Below the pieces are notes generated by a model that made no database searches, was not told the DNA's origin, and was given only the letters and a program-made list of their open reading frames with translations. A program made the position numbers and the translations under genes. From contig JANRKU010000054.1 in assembly GCA_033763335.1 (NCBI GenBank), forward strand, positions 44,048 to 108,047: a stretch of 64,000 nucleotides of DNA. The letters are read 5' to 3'. Below are positions 44,507 through 52,319 of this stretch, one piece after another. The DNA comes from GCA-2794515 sp033763335 (GTDB lineage Bacteria; Chloroflexota; Anaerolineae; Aggregatilineales; Phototrophicaceae). The number at the start of each line of letters is the position of its first letter. Positions within the stretch are counted from its first letter, which is position 1.

Positions 44507-44846
44507 AGTCATTATCATCCCAGAGTGTGATAAGCAAATTAAACAACTCAAGAAGAAATTTCCGCTTATTACACATGAAATTCGGGATTTATTAGATGTG
44601 CTTGAAGCCGATGAACGACCGGGCGACATCATTCCGAATATTGGGCATGATGTCTATAAGGTACGATTAGCTAATAAATCTGCCCAACGTGGAAAAAGTG
44701 GCGGATTTCGTGCGGTTTATTATGTTCAATTGAGCAATAAAATTTATCTCATCACTGTCTATTCAAAAACCGAGCAATCAGATATTAGCCCGAAGAAGAT
44801 TCAGGACATTTTAGCTGATTTATTGGCAGATGAAGATGAAGAATAA
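44496..44846 (+). CDS. RelE/ParE-superfamily toxin
   Basis: 116 residues. The order is IIIPECDKQIKQLKKKFP, a helix, then a beta sheet with HDVYKVRLANKSAQRGKSGGFRAVYYV and KIYLITVYSKTEQSD, the typical RelE/HigB fold. The basic residues in the sheet and the Tyr of VYSK are positions used for mRNA cleavage on the ribosome. The ATG at 44496 lies in the antitoxin end, giving coupled translation, and is preferred over 44427, which would overlap by 80 bp. Confidence 0.85.
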   Translation: MPSRVIIIPECDKQIKQLKKKFPLITHEIRDLLDVLEADERPGDIIPNIGHDVYKVRLANKSAQRGKSGGFRAVYYVQLSNKIYLITVYSKTEQSDISPKKIQDILADLLADEDEE

Positions 44847-44957
44847 AAAAATATTCCCTGCAAAAAACAAAACCGTGTGCTGACACATCCTCAGACTTCA
44901 GATTAACGGACATATTCGCGCCCTTTCAGAGATTATAATTTATATTATTTTTTAAAG

Positions 44958-46262
44958 TTAATTACAGACAATGTAGAATCCTGTTTCGGTCACCATTGGA
45001 TCAGTCCAGTAACGAAGCAATATACTATCTGAATCCCCTAAGAAAGAGCCACCACGCATGATACGTTCTTCATTTCCTATTAATCCAACATCACCTGTTT
45101 CGTATTCTGTCAAACACCATTTCCACACATTGCCACTCATATCCACCACACCAAACGGGCTATCGCCTTTGCCTTCATATTGAGCGACAGGGGTTGTTTT
45201 ACCGATACCTGATTCAATCGTATTACACCGATTACTATCAAATATGTTACCCCATGGATATTTACGCCCATCACTACCTTGTGCCACCCATTGCCATTGT
45301 TGTTCTGTGGGCAAGGTTATATTTTCACCTGTCTGTGTACTCATCCATTGGCAAAAAGCAATCGCCTCATACCACGATACCCCTACTACAGGGTGATTTA
45401 CGCCATTCAAATCTTGATTATCCCAATAACGTGGTTGTATCCATGCCTTGCCTGTTTTCTCCCAAAAAGAATGAACCCAATCCCAACCGTCTAATTTGGC
45501 TTGCCAACCATCCTCTGTCCACCAACGCTTTTCGGTGTAACCACATGCATCCACAAATAAGCGATATTGGGCATTAGTGATAGGATATTTGGACATCTGA
45601 AATGCACCTACATCGAATGTAGTGGCTTTATCCAAATATCCACCTGCTTCAATCGTCACCTTCCCTGCAGGAATATCCACCCATGCGAAAGGTTTGGGCA
45701 TGAGTTCCAAGGATTTGCGGGTAGGCTTAGGTGGTGGTGCAGTTTCAATTTGCACCTTGCGCTGTTCGATTTCACGTTGTTCTTGGGTGGATACCGTTTT
45801 CAATGTAACGGGGTGGGTCGGTGATTTGAGGAAGCGAGTCGTCAGAATATCCATGCCCGAATCGAAATAAAAATGCGTGAGGGGCAAACCACTCAATCGG
45901 CGGAAATCATCGCGGATATGGTCGGGCAAAAAATTAGTCTCATGCGTAAAATCGCACCCTTCCCATAGAATTGGGACGACATTCCGCCCCAAACGCATGG
46001 CTTCTTCTATCTCTCGGCGCACCCAATCACCATCATTCACACACCGTTCAAATGCCCCTTTGGAGATAATCGAGATAAAATGGGTGCGTGCACCAATTTG
46101 ATTGAGGATAATGTCATCAAATGCGCCGTTATCCATCGTATTAACATCAAAAAAGGCATCATAGCCATTGTATTTGAGGTGCATAAAAATGGAGCGTGCC
46201 AATTCCTGACTGGTGGAACGACGATAGCTGATAAAAACGGTTTTATTCGGGTCGGTTGCCAT
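44958..46262 (-). CDS. TIR domain fused to FGE-sulfatase-like domain
   Basis: 434 residues. The TIR domain (about 1-140) has VFISYRRSTSQELARSI, GYDAFFDVNTM, FISIISKGAFERC...DWVRREIEEAM and VVPILWEG, with a candidate catalytic Glu in REIEEA. A linker with EQREIEQRK and Pro-rich sequence leads to an FGE-sulfatase/C-type-lectin-like domain (about 185-434: YPITNAQYRLFVDA, HPVVGVSWYEAIAFCQWM, LPTEQQWQWVAQG, FGVVDMSGNVWKWC, IMRGGSF). Such fusions occur in cyanobacteria and Chloroflexota and are discussed as binding-domain-gated signalling proteins. No sulfatase lies nearby, so enzyme maturation is unlikely. The ATG at 46262 has TGGGAA upstream. Confidence 0.88.
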   Translation of the reverse strand: MATDPNKTVFISYRRSTSQELARSIFMHLKYNGYDAFFDVNTMDNGAFDDIILNQIGARTHFISIISKGAFERCVNDGDWVRREIEEAMRLGRNVVPILWEGCDFTHETNFLPDHIRDDFRRLSGLPLTHFYFDSGMDILTTRFLKSPTHPVTLKTVSTQEQREIEQRKVQIETAPPPKPTRKSLELMPKPFAWVDIPAGKVTIEAGGYLDKATTFDVGAFQMSKYPITNAQYRLFVDACGYTEKRWWTEDGWQAKLDGWDWVHSFWEKTGKAWIQPRYWDNQDLNGVNHPVVGVSWYEAIAFCQWMSTQTGENITLPTEQQWQWVAQGSDGRKYPWGNIFDSNRCNTIESGIGKTTPVAQYEGKGDSPFGVVDMSGNVWKWCLTEYETGDVGLIGNEERIMRGGSFLGDSDSILLRYWTDPMVTETGFYIVCN

Positions 46263-46401
46263 AATTTATTCCCACAAATCTGATAATGACTCTCATTATG
46301 ACAAATTTGGGGATGGGATGCAACATAGGTGAAAAACCGCAATATTTCACTTATGGTGTATGGTTAAATTGCCAATTTTTAGGTCAAAAGATGGGTATTG
46401 C

Positions 46402-46473
46402 GTAGGGGCATGACATGTCATGCCCACAATTTTTATCGTTGGTTATGGCGGGCTTGCCATGGCAAGCCCCTAC
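46402..46473. repeat. REPIN-like pair of GTAGGG palindromes
   Basis: GTAGGGGCATGACATGTCAT plus its end (46402-46427) and GGGCTTGCCATGGCAAGCCC plus CTAC (46450-46473), with outward GTAGGG ends and a spacer holding TTTTTATCGTTGG. On the complementary strand the order and spacer match 12158-12227, so these are two copies of one composite element. Confidence 0.87.
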
Positions 46474-46476
46474 AGG

Positions 46477-48084
46477 TCATCCCATTTTTTGTGATATACC
46501 CACCTCATTTTTCATCGCCAATGCAGGGAAAATGGCGATAAAAGCGATAACCGCGCCGATGAGCCCTATTTCTGCCAGCACACCCGCCGCAATGGTCGCA
46601 TAGGTCTGCAAATACACATCGCTATTCATGGGGACACCCGCCAATTGTGCCGATGCCATGCCATTCACCCGATTTAAGGCGAAACTGGTCAGGCTGGTGG
46701 TGCTGATGGTCATCCCAATCAGGCGCATAATCAGCACGAGCGATGATGCCACCCCGTGTTCATCGTCATCGGCGCTATTGACCACACCTGCGCTAATCGG
46801 CGAAAAGGTCAGTCCGATGCCCGTGCCGATGAGTATCATCTGCATGACGATAATCCAATTATTCACATCCAGCGACCATGAGCGCCACATCCACACAAAG
46901 CCGATGATGGTAATCATCAACCCGCCAACGATGGTGCGTGAATAGCCGATTTTTTCTGCCAGCCATCCACCCGGAATCGTGGCGAGTGCCATGGGAATGG
47001 TCATTGCGCCCAACATCACCCCCACCAATAAGGCGGCATCTTGCATATTTTCGATGCTATCCAGACGGATATTAATCAAAATTGGCACAGCTACAAGCCC
47101 GATGAAGATACAATAGCCAATGAGCAGGTTGGCAATCAGCCCCATAGCCACATTTCGCCGTGTGAATAGGTGTAAATTCATGAGAGGCGCTTTGACCCGT
47201 GATTCGATGAGGATGAATATCAGTAGTAGCACCGCCGAAATGCCAATGAGTCCCCAATTGAACGGCACGACTTCGCTTTGTGCCAAACTTTGGAGCGATG
47301 TGGCAGTATTCAGGCTAATGCCACCCAAGCCGATGCTCAAACAAACCAGCGACCCGACAATAAATATTGCCCCCAAAATATCGAATCGTCCCCTAGCCCG
47401 ATTCATTTTTATCCCGCGCAACACCCATAAGGTAATCATCAAGGCAAATAGGGTGATGGGGATATTTATCCAAAACATGGTTTGCCATCTGACACCCGGA
47501 ATTTGCAAAAATATCCCGCCATACAGATGCCCTAGCACCCATCCGAGCGTATCCATCGCGCCGATAAACCCCAGAACCACCGCCCGCCGATGTGCAGGGA
47601 ATAAATCGCTCACCAGCGCCATGCTGACAGGGGTAATCGCCCCCGCGCCAAAGGCTTGTATCACACGGGCGATGATAATCACCTGTAAATTGACATAGGC
47701 GGGGTCTACCATCTGCCCACTACGCCGATAGAGGGAATACAATATATCGGTGGGATAGGTATGCGCCACCGCCACCAAATACGAGCCGATGATGTAAATT
47801 ATCATCGAAAAAATATACACAGCCCGTCTGCCCGCAATATCACTCACCCGCCCCATGATGGCAAGGCTGATGATGGATGCCAGCAGATACCCACTCACAA
47901 TCCATGCGGCATCATCTAGCCCTGTTTGAATGGGAATTTTGAGTTCCACAATCAGCTCAGGCAAAAATGCCGATACAACGGTTAAATCGAGCGAATTGAG
48001 AAATACAGGTATGGCTAAAATTATGGCAATCACCCACGGGTTAAAAGCCCTTTTTGGTATTGTGCGGGTTTGTTGGGCAACCAT
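46477..48084 (-). CDS. MFS exporter, DHA2 family (14 TM), next to LppX-like lipoprotein
   Basis: 535 residues, about 14 TM helices, closely related to the exporter at 16084-17679. TM1 has SLDLTVVSAFLPELIVEL, motif A is MGRVSDIAGRR, and a 30-residue insertion follows TM3. The gene starts 3 bp after the lipoprotein gene, its Shine-Dalgarno (GGAG) overlapping that gene's last codons, so the two are translated together. In mycobacteria the lipoprotein LprG and the MFS protein Rv1410/P55 are encoded as a pair and move triacylglycerol lipids. The same arrangement here suggests a lipid exporter, as inference. Confidence 0.9.
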   Translation of the reverse strand: MVAQQTRTIPKRAFNPWVIAIILAIPVFLNSLDLTVVSAFLPELIVELKIPIQTGLDDAAWIVSGYLLASIISLAIMGRVSDIAGRRAVYIFSMIIYIIGSYLVAVAHTYPTDILYSLYRRSGQMVDPAYVNLQVIIIARVIQAFGAGAITPVSMALVSDLFPAHRRAVVLGFIGAMDTLGWVLGHLYGGIFLQIPGVRWQTMFWINIPITLFALMITLWVLRGIKMNRARGRFDILGAIFIVGSLVCLSIGLGGISLNTATSLQSLAQSEVVPFNWGLIGISAVLLLIFILIESRVKAPLMNLHLFTRRNVAMGLIANLLIGYCIFIGLVAVPILINIRLDSIENMQDAALLVGVMLGAMTIPMALATIPGGWLAEKIGYSRTIVGGLMITIIGFVWMWRSWSLDVNNWIIVMQMILIGTGIGLTFSPISAGVVNSADDDEHGVASSLVLIMRLIGMTISTTSLTSFALNRVNGMASAQLAGVPMNSDVYLQTYATIAAGVLAEIGLIGAVIAFIAIFPALAMKNEVGISQKMG

Positions 48085-48087
48085 CCA

Positions 48088-48813
48088 CTAGGCTCCTGTG
48101 GGCGCGGTAAAATTCTTTTCGCCGTTAATATCGAATACATCCACCGTCCATTGGGTATTTGGGGTTTCTGCGGTGGCGGTATCGGGTTGGGTGATAATCA
48201 TACGGACAGGTTCACCATTATCCACGCGCAAATATACATCCAAGGGCAAGGGGGTCGTAAATTCTATCATCCCAACCAGTAATGCCGATACATCTTCTGG
48301 ATTACCAATCCCTTTGATGTGATAGACCTGCACGCCAAAAAAATCTTCTATGCCAATATAATTGAGTTCACCAAGCGAATTGAGCGCCTTACGGAATCCA
48401 CTATCTTCCCCAACCACACGGCGTGGGTCAAATCCATCGGCAAACGGGGCATTAATCCACGCCAAATTTGATGGGTTAAACCATTGGTCATCGGCTTTGC
48501 CATACAGGGTGAGGTCTATGGGCAAACTGCCCGCAATCACATTGGCAGTGGCATAGACTTCATCAGGGGCGACAAATTGCCCTATCACACGGCGCAAATA
48601 CGTTTCAATTTCACCTTGACCAATATCAATGGTGAAGATATACGGTGTGCCAATCTGGTTAATTTCGAGTTGAAATGTATCGGCATTGAGCAAAATATCG
48701 GCGGCTTTTACCAATAGTGCGCGAATATCGGGCGGGGCTTCTGGGGTGGGTGTGCTACATGCAACCAAGCCAAATAGTAACCAAACCCCACAGAGGGCAA
48801 GTATTTTTTTCAC
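48088..48813 (-). CDS. LppX/LprAFG-family lipoprotein
   Basis: 241 residues from GTG 48813. The signal peptide ends in a lipobox (GLVACSTP). The domain matches the LppX_LprAFG fold, a half beta barrel with a lipid-holding cavity: ADILLNADTFQLEINQ, YATANVIAGSLPIDLTLYGK, DQWFNPSNLAWINAP, LPLDVYLRVDNGEPVRMII. These proteins carry acylated lipids across the periplasmic space. An ATG at 48846 would add an unhelpful polar leader and has no ribosome site. It is the first gene of a two-gene unit with the MFS exporter. Confidence 0.88.
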   Translation of the reverse strand: MKKILALCGVWLLFGLVACSTPTPEAPPDIRALLVKAADILLNADTFQLEINQIGTPYIFTIDIGQGEIETYLRRVIGQFVAPDEVYATANVIAGSLPIDLTLYGKADDQWFNPSNLAWINAPFADGFDPRRVVGEDSGFRKALNSLGELNYIGIEDFFGVQVYHIKGIGNPEDVSALLVGMIEFTTPLPLDVYLRVDNGEPVRMIITQPDTATAETPNTQWTVDVFDINGEKNFTAPTGA

Positions 48814-48906
48814 GATAGGAGACCCTTTCTCATTCACATAACGCAATATGTCGCGTTTTCACACATCATATCATACGCCTATCTGATGAGGTTGTGAACG
48901 GGTGGA

Positions 48907-49473
48907 TTATGATTTCTTACTATCTACCCATGTTCGGATTTTAACCAACCAATCAGAATCGTGCTGGGGGATATTGGCACGATAGCATATCGCCCGTTTG
49001 CAAATCATAGCATCCACATCCAACATCCCCAAGACCTGAATATCATGGTCAATAGCGGTCATCAATTCCCGCACATGGGTAAAATCTCCCAAAAGGGTTT
49101 GTAAGGCACTCCCCGCCGATACACGAATTTCGGCATTGCCTTTTTCGTTGGCAAGCATGAGAAAATCGGCAGTGGTTTGCCATAAATGCGTGAGGTGATT
49201 CATATCTGTATTGAGCGATTGAGCAAATGTTAAATCCCACCCGCCTAAAACATCAAGGCTCTCTATAATAATGCCCTCTAATGCCAATATGATGGGCGTA
49301 CTATCTGTAGGGGATAGGCGATTTTCCAGAACCGCTTCTGCGATAGATTGCATATGAGATTCGGTTAGCCCAACGCCTTTATCCATCAATAGGCGCTTGA
49401 ATTGGCGTAATAAAATGAGGGTGAGCGCGTCAATGCTCCATGATTCAATATTGGTAGCACGGTCTGGTCGCAT
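48907..49473 (-). CDS. Conserved-looking hypothetical protein, mainly helical
   Basis: 188 residues from ATG 49473 (AAGGAT upstream); the ORF could extend to 49527, overlapping the Doc-like gene. It is mainly helical: SWSIDALTLILLRQFKRLLM, LTESHMQSIAEAVLENRL, NLDMNHLTHLW-like and SGWALQTLL-like segments. It has no motif I recognise, no signal peptide and no membrane helix. It lies 24 bp downstream of the Doc-like toxin gene on the same strand, so an antitoxin or regulatory role is conceivable, but it is longer than Phd proteins and unlike them. Confidence 0.6.
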   Translation of the reverse strand: MRPDRATNIESWSIDALTLILLRQFKRLLMDKGVGLTESHMQSIAEAVLENRLSPTDSTPIILALEGIIIESLDVLGGWDLTFAQSLNTDMNHLTHLWQTTADFLMLANEKGNAEIRVSAGSALQTLLGDFTHVRELMTAIDHDIQVLGMLDVDAMICKRAICYRANIPQHDSDWLVKIRTWVDSKKS

Positions 49474-49496
49474 GAAAGAGTATCCTTTTTGGATAA

Positions 49497-49871
49497 TTAC
49501 ACAGGGGCAGTATTCACAGCGAGCCACTCGACAATTTGTGGAATTTCACATTTGCCTTTGGCGATTTCTAATATGACATGATACGCATCGGTGGCATCCC
49601 ATGTGGGGCGATACCCTGCATTATGCAAAAATTGTTCCAATACAATTTGGGCGGTGCGTTTGTTGCCATCGGTAAACAAATGGTCATGGGCAAGCGCATG
49701 AACCAAGGAAGCCGCCTTTTCGAGGATAGATGGATAGGCTTCTTGACCAAACATACGGGTATAAGGACGTTTCGCGGCAGATTGTAACAAGTGCCGATTG
49801 AGGACAATGGGTTCATGTCCCACCACTTGCTGATTAACAGTATAAATATCGCTGGCAGAAATAAATTTCAC
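49497..49871 (-). CDS. doc: Doc-type (Fic fold) toxin
   Basis: 124 residues with the Doc signature HDHLFTDGNKRTA (His64 to Arg72), where HxFxxGNKR binds nucleotide. The start ISASDIYTVNQQVVG and the SLVHALAHDH helix also match the Doc subfamily, whose phage P1 member phosphorylates EF-Tu to stop translation. The usual Phd antitoxin gene upstream is absent; the space to 49899 holds a terminator. The cognate inhibitor could be the downstream hypothetical gene, or the toxin is held by a distant or lost antitoxin. Confidence 0.9.
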   Translation of the reverse strand: MKFISASDIYTVNQQVVGHEPIVLNRHLLQSAAKRPYTRMFGQEAYPSILEKAASLVHALAHDHLFTDGNKRTAQIVLEQFLHNAGYRPTWDATDAYHVILEIAKGKCEIPQIVEWLAVNTAPV

Positions 49872-49898
49872 GCGAAAATGCCTTTTTATATCTGATAG

Positions 49899-49926
49899 AA
49901 AAAGGGCATATCTATCATGCCCTTTT
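49899..49926 (-). terminator. Intrinsic terminator between the DoxX-like and Doc-like genes
   Basis: A 10-bp stem (AAAAGGGCAT / ATGCCCTTTT) with a 7-base loop; on the minus strand it ends in TTTTTC. It is 30 bp downstream of the DoxX-like stop and 28 bp before the Doc ATG, so it should separate the two units and leaves little room for a Doc promoter. Confidence 0.75.
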
Positions 49927-49955
49927 CAAATTATATCATGATATGCCCATAAGCC

Positions 49956-50513
49956 CTAATGGGTGTTCAATTCAACAGATTGATTCAACCCCTTACGCAT
50001 ATTGTCATCTTCTATCTGACGGGCGGTGCGATGTGCCTCTGGGTCGGCAATCAAATTGCCCCCGCGCACAGTCGCACCAATCACGAATGCGGCGCTGACC
50101 AATACCATGTTTTTGATGATATATTGCCCTTCCAGCGTGGGCGCATAGGGAAAACGGGTAAATGTTTCTTCTGGGAAAAAGAAAATAGGGGTTATCGTGC
50201 CGAGCATCTGAAAGAAGAGCAATAGCAAGGTGACACGCATAAATTTGCCTGTGATAAGACCAATACCGATGAGCGTCTCCCATAATGCCAAAATGGGCAA
50301 GGCAATTTCTGGTTGCATAATGCCAAAGGTCAATTTTTCAATGGTACGGGCGGCAAGGTCTTGCGCTGGACTCAAATCTGGAAAGAATTTCAAAAATCCA
50401 AACCAGAAAAAGACCACCCCAACGCTGATTCGCAAGGCAACAATCCCGTATCGTGACATTAACGTGGTTATGCGGGTATCTACCCGCCCAAATAATGCTT
50501 GTAGCGATTTCAT
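49956..50513 (-). CDS. DoxX-like membrane protein
   Basis: 185 residues with four TM helices. The first (YGIVALRISVGVVFFWFGFLKFFPD) has the family's GxxFxxxGxxK pattern, and the third and fourth (LWETLIGIGLITGKFMRVTLLLLFFQM, IKNMVLVSAAFVIGA) complete the fold. DoxX-like proteins are linked to thiol and quinone chemistry or membrane stress. The tail (about 150-185) is polar and cytosolic. The ATG at 50513 lies near the palindrome at 50528-50557, which could be its operator. Confidence 0.85.
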   Translation of the reverse strand: MKSLQALFGRVDTRITTLMSRYGIVALRISVGVVFFWFGFLKFFPDLSPAQDLAARTIEKLTFGIMQPEIALPILALWETLIGIGLITGKFMRVTLLLLFFQMLGTITPIFFFPEETFTRFPYAPTLEGQYIIKNMVLVSAAFVIGATVRGGNLIADPEAHRTARQIEDDNMRKGLNQSVELNTH

Positions 50514-50527
50514 TTCATATCCCTCAC

Positions 50528-50557
50528 ACTAGATTGTGAATACTATCACAATCTAGT
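50528..50557. promoter_or_regulatory. Inverted repeat, possible operator
   Basis: A perfect 12-bp dyad, ACTAGATTGTGA against TCACAATCTAGT with a 6-bp spacer, in the space between the divergent DoxX-like (minus) and protease (plus) genes. Its 30-bp size and symmetry suit a dimeric repressor of the MarR/DUF24 type. The regulator is not in view. Confidence 0.55.
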
Positions 50558-50672
50558 ATATGGGAAAGGATGACAGGTGTAAATAACCATCAGCCAAATT
50601 TTTTGCAAAAGACCTCATTTAGAACTATTATAAAGAAAAATGTCATCTACACTTTATAGAGGCGGGCTGGTT

Positions 50673-51860
50673 ATGTCTGAAGATAATAGCGCCATATTTC
50701 AACTAATTTTTAAGATTCAAGATTTTATTCAAGATGAAATGCTCAAAAAATCGCATGTGGTCGGCGTGGCGGCAGGATATAAAGAAAGCGATGGCGTTGT
50801 CACAGACCAACCCTCTTTGGTCGTGTTGGTGGATGAAAAACGCCCCATGAGCGAAATTGAAAGCAAAGACCGCGTTCCAAAAGATGTGGATGGGGTCAAA
50901 ACAGATGTGGTAGTCGTCGGCAACCTCCGCGCCAACAATAGCCCCAAAGACCGCTATCGCCCCATTATCCCGCTTGGGGTGAGCATCGGTCATTATGAAA
51001 GCACAGCAGGCACATTGGGGGCGCTCGTGCGTGATAATATCACGGGAGAATTGCTCATCCTCTCCAATAATCATGTGTTTGCAAATTGCAATTATGGTAA
51101 AAAAGGCGACCCCATTCTGCAACCCGCCCCATTGGATGGGGGTATGAATCCTGCCGATATGGTCGCCACATTAGAGCGATTCATCCCCCTGCGTTATTTG
51201 CAAGATAGCACCGGTGAAATGGCATCTGTGGGGCAAGTTGCATCGCCTATTTTAGATGGTCGTGTGGTCGGGCGTGGCTGTAATGTCCTCATAGATGCGC
51301 TATTGCGCTTATTTGGCAGAGGCGGAAGCACAGGGACAAGCGGAACATCGGGCAGAACACCCACCAATACGGGCAATACCCCCACAGGCACATCTCCGCG
51401 TGGCAGTGGCAATTCTACAGGGGGGACATCGCCCCAAAATCCGCCCCCGATGGCGACTCGCAAAGAAAATTTAGTAGATTGTGCATTGGGGAAGGTCTTA
51501 TCTACAGCGCAATTTGACAGCCAAATTCCCATGATTGGCGGGATTGCTGGCACAAAATCGGTCAGTATTGGGATGCCTGTGGCAAAACATGGACGCACAA
51601 CAGGCTTGCGTAAAAGCACCGTGACGCTGGTCAATGCGACTGTAGATGTGGGGTATAGTACGCCACGCGGAGAACGGACTGCCCGCTTTACGGCGCAAAT
51701 CCTCACGGGGGGGATGAGTGATGGTGGCGATTCTGGCTCATTGGTCGTAGACCCCACCGATAATATGGCAGTGGGGTTATTATTTGGCGGGTCGCCACAA
51801 GCATCACTGGTCACACCCATCCATGCGGTATTAAGCGCGTTGAATGTCTCGTTGCTCTAG
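50673..51860 (+). CDS. Trypsin-fold serine peptidase without a signal peptide
   Basis: 395 residues. The His of LLILSNNHVFANC and the Ser of GGDSGSLVVDP give two of the three catalytic residues; the Asp is likely between them. Between them lies an inserted Gly/Ser/Thr/Pro-rich stretch of about 45 residues (around 225-270). There is no Sec signal. The N-terminal region (HVVGVAAGYKESDGVV, SLVVLVDEKRP) resembles Nal1-like and other bacterial S1 proteins of unclear location. Its last codons share the sequence CTAG with the end of the type VII-like operon on the other strand. It may process WXG proteins, as mycosins do in mycobacteria; that is inference from position alone. Confidence 0.8.
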   Translation: MSEDNSAIFQLIFKIQDFIQDEMLKKSHVVGVAAGYKESDGVVTDQPSLVVLVDEKRPMSEIESKDRVPKDVDGVKTDVVVVGNLRANNSPKDRYRPIIPLGVSIGHYESTAGTLGALVRDNITGELLILSNNHVFANCNYGKKGDPILQPAPLDGGMNPADMVATLERFIPLRYLQDSTGEMASVGQVASPILDGRVVGRGCNVLIDALLRLFGRGGSTGTSGTSGRTPTNTGNTPTGTSPRGSGNSTGGTSPQNPPPMATRKENLVDCALGKVLSTAQFDSQIPMIGGIAGTKSVSIGMPVAKHGRTTGLRKSTVTLVNATVDVGYSTPRGERTARFTAQILTGGMSDGGDSGSLVVDPTDNMAVGLLFGGSPQASLVTPIHAVLSALNVSLL

Positions 51861-52309
51861 TTATTACGAGGGCTATTGAGGTGGAATGATTCTAAAATAC
51901 GATAAAATACCTCATCGTATTCCGATTCATATTCGGTACGGGTAGCGGTGAAAGCAAAAAGCAGATTGCCAAATTTATAAAACCGTTGCAACTGCACAAT
52001 GCCCAAATCATCTTCTGTCCGTACCCACCCATAACGGCGTTCTACCCAGCCATCGGGGGATTGGTCTACTTCTTGCAAAATTTCGTACCCATGTAATTCT
52101 TTTTGGGCAATCAAACGGGCTTGCTCCATGACATCGCCCAAAGAGGCTTCATCATTGAGAGGGCGAATGGAGAGGAGCATATTTGGGCGCACCCCCCACG
52201 CATTAACATCGGCAGAAAACATCGTTTGATAATCGAGCGATGCGGTTGCTGTCCATGTATCTGGACGTTCTAGCATAAATCCGGGACCCTTAAATGGGAT
52301 ATAATTCAT
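51857..52309 (-). CDS. DcrB/PsbP-like small protein (partner of WXG protein, copy b)
   Basis: 150 residues with one domain: FKGPGFMLERPDTWTATAS, RPNMLLSIRPLND, a long helix with ARLIAQKELHGYEILQE, ERRYGW and FYKFGNLLFAFTATR. It corresponds to the DcrB/PsbP (DUF1795-like) fold but has no signal peptide, so it should be cytosolic. It is a paralogue of the protein at 53718-54170. Both immediately follow a WXG100-family gene (10 bp gap here), so a chaperone or adaptor role for the export substrates is plausible, comparable in place, not in sequence, to EspG. The ATG at 52309 has GAGGTG upstream. Confidence 0.8.
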   Translation of the reverse strand: MNYIPFKGPGFMLERPDTWTATASLDYQTMFSADVNAWGVRPNMLLSIRPLNDEASLGDVMEQARLIAQKELHGYEILQEVDQSPDGWVERRYGWVRTEDDLGIVQLQRFYKFGNLLFAFTATRTEYESEYDEVFYRILESFHLNSPRNN

Positions 52310-52319
52310 TGTTCACCTC

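Noticed and set aside
44958..45060. Possible diversity-generating-retroelement variable region at the end of the TIR-FGE gene
   Set aside because: FGE-type folds are common retroelement targets, but the codons there are not of the AAC/AAT-derived type, and no reverse transcriptase or template repeat was found in the window.
51194..51820. 208-codon minus-strand ORF
   Set aside because: It lies inside the protease gene on the opposite strand, without family motifs; the protease has clear catalytic residues.
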